A stretch of 7,911 nt of DNA from JAAYBR01 sp033813475. GTDB lineage: Bacteria > Hydrogenedentota > Hydrogenedentia > Hydrogenedentales > CAITNO01. A model generated the notes under the pieces. It saw only the letters and a list, made by a program, of their open reading frames with translations. It was not told the origin of the DNA and made no database searches. The translations under genes and the position numbers were made by a program. Position 1 is the stretch's first letter. Each line of letters begins with the position of its first letter. Location of the stretch: assembly GCA_033813475.1 (NCBI GenBank), contig JAPXRP010000194.1, positions 1-7,911 of the forward strand, in the 5' to 3' direction. Below, one piece after another: positions 4,616 through 7,911 of the stretch.

Positions 4616-5821
4616 CTATCCAATTTTCGCGGCGACGGTTGCGGCCAGTGCTTTGTCGGCCTCGGCATAGGTCAATGTTATCAGGGAGTCGGAGTGCCCC
4701 AGCGCGGCGCGCGCGGCCTCCAGGCCGAAGTGCTGGCGGGCACGGGTCGCGTATGCGTGGCGCAGCATGTGCGGGTGCCAATGCGGCACCTTCTCCCCGT
4801 CCTCCAGTGGGCGGCCGAGTTCAACCTCACGCGCCTTGTTTGCCTGTTCAATAGCGCGGGTGACTGCGCGGCCAATGCTCGCGGCACTGTAATGTTCCCC
4901 CACCACCCGGTCTGTTTTTTTGGGGTTGGGGGGTTGGTTTGGTCTGCGGTGAACCCGGCATCCCTGAGACCATTCTTTCATCGCGTCGGCAGGAGGAAAT
5001 AGATACCCGTCACGGTGGCGGAGCGCGGCCTCTCTAAGTACCTTTTGCGCCTCCGGTCCGAAACAGATCACGCGGGTCTTGCCCTGCATGGCGGTTTTGT
5101 GATGCTTCGGGGCATAGGTCCAGACAGGGCCGGAGCGGTCAATGTCTGCGGCCTTGACGGCCACCAGCTCGCCGACGCGCGCGCCACAGTGCCAAAGCAC
5201 CAGCACCAGCTCGCGGACGGGCCGGGGAAGGTGCGGCAGGGTGGCGGCGACGGTCGCCCACTCAACAGGGCCGACAGGCGCGCGCTCCGTCGTGCCGGGT
5301 GCATGTCCGCGCCGCAGTCCCTTGACACATTTCAAAGCCTCGGGGATGGATGAGGGAATCAACTCCATACTCGCAGCCCATGTAAAAATCGCGGTGACGG
5401 CACGGGCCATGCGGTTGACCGTTGAGCGGCTCCGCGTTCCGCTGCATAACGAGGCGCGGTATTGTTGGAGGGCCAGCGGGCCAAACTCGACGGCTGGCAT
5501 CCCCCCGGCAAAGTCGGCAAAGCGGCCAACCCATATAAGCATCGTTCGACGGTGTGTCCCCTCTGGCAGGTGCCCGACTAGGTACTCCGAGTATTTGTCC
5601 GCCACCTCCATGATGGTGATCAGCTTTGGAGGCGGTGGGGCGGGCTTGCGGCCATGAGACAGCCAGCGGGCTATCTCAGCCTGATACCGCTCCTGGGCAA
5701 TCTTGAGATCACTCCCCAGCCATATATCGCGCTGGCACAGCGTGACGCGGTAGCGGCCAGATGGCGCATGGAACCTTAGAGACGGAACCTTTTGCGTGAG
5801 TCGTTTGGGCTTAGTGGGCAT
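4616..5821 (-). CDS. Tyrosine recombinase / phage-type integrase (401 aa)
   Basis: This site-specific recombinase should integrate and excise the element at the adjacent tRNA-Val. An arm-binding-like N-terminus (15-55, LRFHAPSGRYRVTL...) is followed by a core-binding helical domain (about 66-150) and the catalytic domain (about 180-401). Catalytic residues visible: R215 in HCGARVGEL, a likely K242 in HHKTAMQGK, H351 and R354 in HPHMLRHAYAT, H376 in LGHSDS, and nucleophile Y385 in TLTYAEAD. All are present, so it looks functional. The length is normal. GGGAGG lies about 11 bases before the ATG. The fold pattern (HKT..GK..VI..GPEAQ, FGLEAARAALGHS, YAEAD) resembles integrases I recall from planctomycetes. 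It lies 112 bases from the tRNA 3' end and on the same strand. Confidence 0.93.
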   Translation of the reverse strand: MPTKPKRLTQKVPSLRFHAPSGRYRVTLCQRDIWLGSDLKIAQERYQAEIARWLSHGRKPAPPPPKLITIMEVADKYSEYLVGHLPEGTHRRTMLIWVGRFADFAGGMPAVEFGPLALQQYRASLCSGTRSRSTVNRMARAVTAIFTWAASMELIPSSIPEALKCVKGLRRGHAPGTTERAPVGPVEWATVAATLPHLPRPVRELVLVLWHCGARVGELVAVKAADIDRSGPVWTYAPKHHKTAMQGKTRVICFGPEAQKVLREAALRHRDGYLFPPADAMKEWSQGCRVHRRPNQPPNPKKTDRVVGEHYSAASIGRAVTRAIEQANKAREVELGRPLEDGEKVPHWHPHMLRHAYATRARQHFGLEAARAALGHSDSLITLTYAEADKALAATVAAKIG

Positions 5822-5843
5822 TGGCGACAGAACCTCCCTTTTA

Positions 5844-5854
5844 GGTCATTGACC
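5844..5854. promoter_or_regulatory. Short inverted repeat before the integrase gene
   Basis: GGTCA and TGACC flank a single T, making an 11-bp palindrome about 22 bases upstream of the integrase ATG and next to its Shine-Dalgarno. It could be an operator or recombinase arm site, but such a short palindrome can arise by chance. Confidence 0.25.
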
Positions 5855-5893
5855 CGGTAAAATTGGGTTTATCTGCGCTGTATTCTTTGGCCA

Positions 5894-5914
5894 GCACCGG
5901 GCGTATCCCGTTGC
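5894..5914. other. Hairpin between tRNA-Val and integrase
   Basis: GCACCGGG (5894-5901) and CCCGTTGC (5907-5914) pair with one mismatch around a five-base loop. It lies 20-40 bases past the tRNA 3' end. No T tract follows in the minus-strand RNA, so it is unlikely to be a strong intrinsic terminator and read-through from the tRNA into the integrase seems possible. A perfect TATAAT (5930-5925, minus) just past the tRNA lacks a recognisable -35. Confidence 0.35.
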
Positions 5915-5932
5915 CAGACAATAGATTATAAA

Positions 5933-5957
5933 TGGTGGGCGGTGCAGGGCTCGAACC
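5933..5957. other. Probable attachment site at the tRNA 3' end (inferred)
   Basis: Integrases next to a tRNA usually recombine within the T-arm and acceptor 3' part of the gene, here 5933-5957. The element keeps the tRNA intact, including CCA. I found no second copy of this stretch in the window, so the exact crossover cannot be set and the other att site should lie left of base 1. Confidence 0.45.
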
Positions 5958-6009
5958 TGCGACCCTCTGCTTGTAAGGCAGATGCTCTAACCAACTGAGC
6001 TAACCGCCC
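5933..6009 (-). tRNA. tRNA-Val (anticodon TAC, CCA encoded)
   Basis: The 77-nt minus-strand gene folds as a perfect cloverleaf: a seven-base-pair acceptor stem GGGCGGT/ACCGCCC, D-arm GCTC/GAGC, anticodon stem TCTGC/GCAGA with loop CTTACAA, a five-base variable loop, T-stem GCAGG/CCTGC with loop TTCGAGC, discriminator A and an encoded CCA. The anticodon TAC (5975-5973 on the minus strand) reads GUA and other valine codons. It serves as the integration target of the element. The T-arm and acceptor stem are fully paired, so the tRNA should be functional after integration. Confidence 0.96.
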
Positions 6010-6068
6010 GGGGGGGCTCGCGGCGGGGCCGCGGGGGCGCGGGGGACCGGGTCGGGGGCCGCGCGGGG
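6010..6068. other. G-tract-rich leader of the tRNA gene (quadruplex-prone)
   Basis: The plus strand carries seven runs of three to seven G within 59 bases, directly next to the tRNA 5' end. This is the template strand for the tRNA, so the RNA leader is C-rich. It could form a G-quadruplex or hairpins and needs RNase P trimming. Confidence 0.5.
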
Positions 6069-6071
6069 CAG

Positions 6072-6080
6072 AGTATAGCA
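6072..6080 (-). promoter_or_regulatory. Extended -10 promoter for tRNA-Val
   Basis: TGCTATACT on the minus strand is an extended -10 (TGnTATACT) with no clear -35 in the GC-rich DNA upstream. RNA would start near 6065 and carry a C-rich leader of about 55 nt before the tRNA. Confidence 0.45.
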
Positions 6081-6180
6081 TTGGCGGCGGGGCGGCGGCC
6101 ATGCCGCGCCCCCGGCAGGATTGGCGGATGGCTTGACAGGCGGCGGGCACGGGGCGCCTCCGCGTTGAAAACTGCGGGCG

Positions 6181-6203
6181 CGGGTTTCGGGGTTCCGAAC
6201 CCG
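6181..6203. other. Hairpin in the spacer
   Basis: CGGGTT plus CGG pairs with CCG plus AACCCG around a GGTT loop, with one bulged T: nine base pairs in 23 nt. It lies between two divergent genes and has no good T run, so its role is unclear. Confidence 0.4.
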
Positions 6204-6253
6204 GGCCCGCGCGCCGCCGGAGGCATGGATCCCGAAGTCCCGCGGCCGCCTGC

Positions 6254-6299
6254 GGCGACGGCATCCCCTTCTGGGGCGACGGCATCCCCTTCTGGGGCG
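6254..6299. repeat. 21-bp tandem repeat, about 2.2 copies
   Basis: Two identical 21-bp units (6256-6276 and 6277-6297, core GACGGCATCCCCTTCTGGGG) stand head to tail with a few matching bases on each side. The unit is a multiple of three but lies in no convincing gene; it may be a recent slippage duplication. Confidence 0.7.
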
Positions 6300-6458
6300 G
6301 CGGCGGCATCTTCAACCCCGCCCAAACGGCCCAGACGGAAATCGCCGTGGAAAACGGCGCGCCGGTGCGCGGAGGCCCGGCGGAGTGCCGGGAGCGCCGG
6401 CCGGTGCGGCCCGGGCGAATTGCGCAAAGAAATAATAGTGCGCGGTGCCGCAGTTTTG

Positions 6459-6467
6459 TGGTATGAT
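6459..6467 (+). promoter_or_regulatory. Extended -10 promoter for the DEAD-box helicase
   Basis: TGGTATGAT is an extended -10 (TGnTATGAT) in a locally AT-rich patch (about 6425-6470). No good -35 is seen. RNA would start near 6474, giving a leader of about 200 nt before the helicase ATG. Confidence 0.5.
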
Positions 6468-6585
6468 TTTCGCGTGCGGCAATCAGCCTATGTCACGCCG
6501 GGGATGCCAAGTTCCCCCTCCTGCCATGCTTTCCAGCCTTCGACCCGGGGCGTCCGGGGGCTGCGAACCGTCGCCGCATGCCGCA

Positions 6586-6600
6586 CGGGCCTTCGGCCCG
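6586..6600 (+). other. GC hairpin in the helicase leader
   Basis: CGGGCC and GGCCCG pair perfectly around a TTC loop, 77 bases before the helicase start. No U tract follows, so it is not a complete terminator; it may be a structural part of the 5' leader. Confidence 0.45.
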
Positions 6601-6676
6601 GCCCGACTTTCCAAGCCGGCATTGCGCGCCAGATAACCTGACCACTGTGTTTTTGCGCCCCCAAGGAAAGTGTTGA

Positions 6677-7882
6677 ATGAGATTTGAAGACCTGAACGTG
6701 GACCCGCGCTGTTTGCGGACCCTCCACAAGAACAACATCACCGAGCCGACGCCGGTGCAGGAGCAGGCCATTCCGGTGGTGCTCTCCGGGGGCGACCTGA
6801 TCGCCACGGCGCAGACGGGCACGGGGAAGACTCTGGCGTTCACGCTGCCGGCGATGATGCGCCTGGCGGAGTCGAAGCCGGGGCCGGCCCGGATGCTGGT
6901 GCTCACGCCGACGCGCGAGCTGGCCCAGCAGGTGGAGACGGTGATGGCGCCCATCGCGCGCGCCCTGCGCCTCACGAGCGTGGTGGTCTACGGCGGCGCG
7001 GGCATGCAGCAGCAGGCCGACCGCCTGCGCCGGGGCTGCGACGTCATCGTGGCCACGCCGGGCCGCCTGCTCGACCACATGAGCCGCAAGGCCGTCCGCT
7101 TTGACGGGCTGCAGATTCTCTGCTTCGACGAGGCGGACCGCATGCTGGACATGGGGTTCCTGCCGGACATCCGCCGCATCCTCGCGCACCTGCCGAAGGA
7201 GCGCCAGACGCTGATGTTCTCCGCCACCTTCGCGCCGGAACTCCAGCGGCTGGTCGGCGAGATGATGCACGACCCCGCCCGCATCGGCATCGAGGTGAGC
7301 GCGCGCCCCGTGGACGCGGTGCGCCAGGTGGTCTACCCGGTGCGCCAGGAGGAGAAGGCCGGCCTGCTCCTCAGCCTGCTCAAGGAGCAGGAAAAGGAGA
7401 TGGAGTCCGTCCTCGTGTTCATGCGGACCAAGTCGCGGACCGACCGCGTCGGGCGCATGCTCAAGGCGGCGAACATCAAGGCCGCGGTCATCCACGGCGA
7501 CCTGCCCCAGGGCGCGCGGCAGCGCGCGCTGGAGTCCTTCCGCACGGGCAAGTGCCCGATCCTCGTGGCGACGGACGTCGCGGCGCGCGGGCTGGACGTG
7601 GACGGCATCAGCCATGTGATCAACTACGACATCCCGCAGACGGCGGACGACTACATCCACCGGATCGGCCGCACCGCCCGCGCCCAGCGCGAGGGCGACG
7701 CGATCACCTTTGTGTGCCCGTCGGACATCTCGCCCCTCGGGAGCATTGAGAAGGCCCTGGGCTACAACCTTCCGCGCATCGAGCGCGAGGGCGCGCCCGT
7801 GGTTCTCTCCACCTACCGCAAGACGGCCGCCGGCGGGTCGTCCCGCAACCGCCGGCCCCGCAGCCTCCTGCGCCGCCGCTAG
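6677..7882 (+). CDS. DEAD-box ATP-dependent RNA helicase (RhlE/DeaD type, 401 aa)
   Basis: This cytoplasmic ATPase unwinds short RNA duplexes and probably helps ribosome assembly, RNA decay or cold adaptation. All family motifs are intact: Q motif F3 with TPVQEQAIP (25-33), Walker A AQTGTGKT (45-52), PTRELAQQ (78-85), TPGR (127-130), DEAD (151-154), SAT (182-184), VFMRTK (247-252), ATDVAARGLDV (298-308) and HRIGRTARA (328-336). The end is a short Gly/Ser/Arg basic tail (385-401), as in RhlE-like proteins, without the long RNA-binding domain of DeaD or DbpA. AAGGA lies nine bases before the ATG, which fixes the start. Codon use is uniformly GC-rich, unlike the left part of the element, consistent with a host gene. 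The RhlE versus DeaD assignment is a guess. Confidence 0.95.
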   Translation: MRFEDLNVDPRCLRTLHKNNITEPTPVQEQAIPVVLSGGDLIATAQTGTGKTLAFTLPAMMRLAESKPGPARMLVLTPTRELAQQVETVMAPIARALRLTSVVVYGGAGMQQQADRLRRGCDVIVATPGRLLDHMSRKAVRFDGLQILCFDEADRMLDMGFLPDIRRILAHLPKERQTLMFSATFAPELQRLVGEMMHDPARIGIEVSARPVDAVRQVVYPVRQEEKAGLLLSLLKEQEKEMESVLVFMRTKSRTDRVGRMLKAANIKAAVIHGDLPQGARQRALESFRTGKCPILVATDVAARGLDVDGISHVINYDIPQTADDYIHRIGRTARAQREGDAITFVCPSDISPLGSIEKALGYNLPRIEREGAPVVLSTYRKTAAGGSSRNRRPRSLLRRR

Positions 7883-7883
7883 G

Positions 7884-7911
7884 CGCCGCCCTCCCCGCAT
7901 GTTCGGCGGCG
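7884..7911 (+). terminator. Possible terminator stem after the helicase (cut by the window end)
   Basis: CGCCGCC (7884-7890) and GGCGGCG (7905-7911) are perfect inverted copies around a 14-base loop, starting two bases after the helicase stop. Any T run would lie outside the window, so the call is tentative. Confidence 0.3.

Larger units (their letters stand above)
6010..6676. other. Non-coding divergent spacer of about 670 bases
   Basis: No convincing gene is seen between the tRNA and the helicase. Frames open here are Pro/Arg/Ala-rich products of high GC. It holds the G-rich tRNA leader, a tRNA promoter, a hairpin at 6181-6203, a short tandem repeat at 6254-6299, the helicase promoter at about 6459 and a long helicase leader. 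Confidence 0.6.

Noticed and set aside
6133..6160. TTGACA on the plus strand as a promoter
   Set aside because: No -10 hexamer lies 15 to 19 bases downstream in this very GC-rich stretch.
6254..6299. CRISPR-like repeat
   Set aside because: The two 21-bp units are directly adjacent with no spacer between them, so this is a simple tandem duplication.
6081..6641. 186-aa plus-strand open frame in the spacer
   Set aside because: Low-complexity Ala/Pro/Arg product that spans the hairpin, the tandem repeat and the helicase promoter; no ribosome site or family likeness.
6488..7900. 470-aa minus-strand open frame opposite the DEAD-box helicase
   Set aside because: It is an antisense shadow in GC-rich DNA, rich in Ala, Arg, Gly and His, without motifs, and lies under a gene with every helicase motif intact.

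Overview
The window is GC-rich bacterial DNA with two parts. Bases 1 to about 5930 look like the integrase end of an integrated mobile element inserted at the 3' end of a tRNA-Val gene. Bases 5933 to 7911 look like host chromosome: the tRNA-Val gene, a long non-coding divergent spacer and a complete DEAD-box RNA helicase gene. By eye, the integrase and the small helix-turn-helix protein resemble families common in Planctomycetota and related PVC or deep-branching environmental lineages (a HKTxxxGK..VI..GP.AQ integrase and a DUF1580-like RWxxRGxRGVxLE domain). That host assignment is a guess from remembered families, not a search result.

All element genes lie on the minus strand, reading away from the tRNA: tyrosine integrase (5821-4616); a 130-aa protein with a C-terminal cysteine cluster (4547-4155); a promoter region; a 121-aa unknown protein (4047-3682); a leader with a strong RNA hairpin; a 114-aa AlpA/DUF1580-like DNA-binding protein (3592-3248); a 531-aa RepA-type helicase ATPase (3251-1656); and three unknown genes (1678-1226, 1229-972, 952-347). 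A doubtful 97-aa ORF (307-14) follows. From the HTH gene to the 201-aa gene the reading frames overlap (two ATGA junctions and one longer overlap) or are 19 bases apart, so they probably form one translationally coupled operon.

The layout (integrase beside a tRNA, small regulators, an excisionase-like HTH gene and a replicative helicase without structural genes) suggests a small self-replicating integrative element such as a phage satellite or IME. Its left end and second attachment site were not found, so it probably continues past base 1 and its cargo is unknown.

The observations most worth checking are these. A 53-nt nested hairpin pairs with the Shine-Dalgarno sequence of the HTH gene. 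The helicase ends in DDDDVPF, which looks like the C-terminal tip of single-stranded DNA-binding protein (SSB), and the same GAT repeat supplies four start codons for the next gene. The promoter placed directly against the ATG of the 121-aa gene carries three TAGCAC boxes exactly 30 and 50 bp apart.
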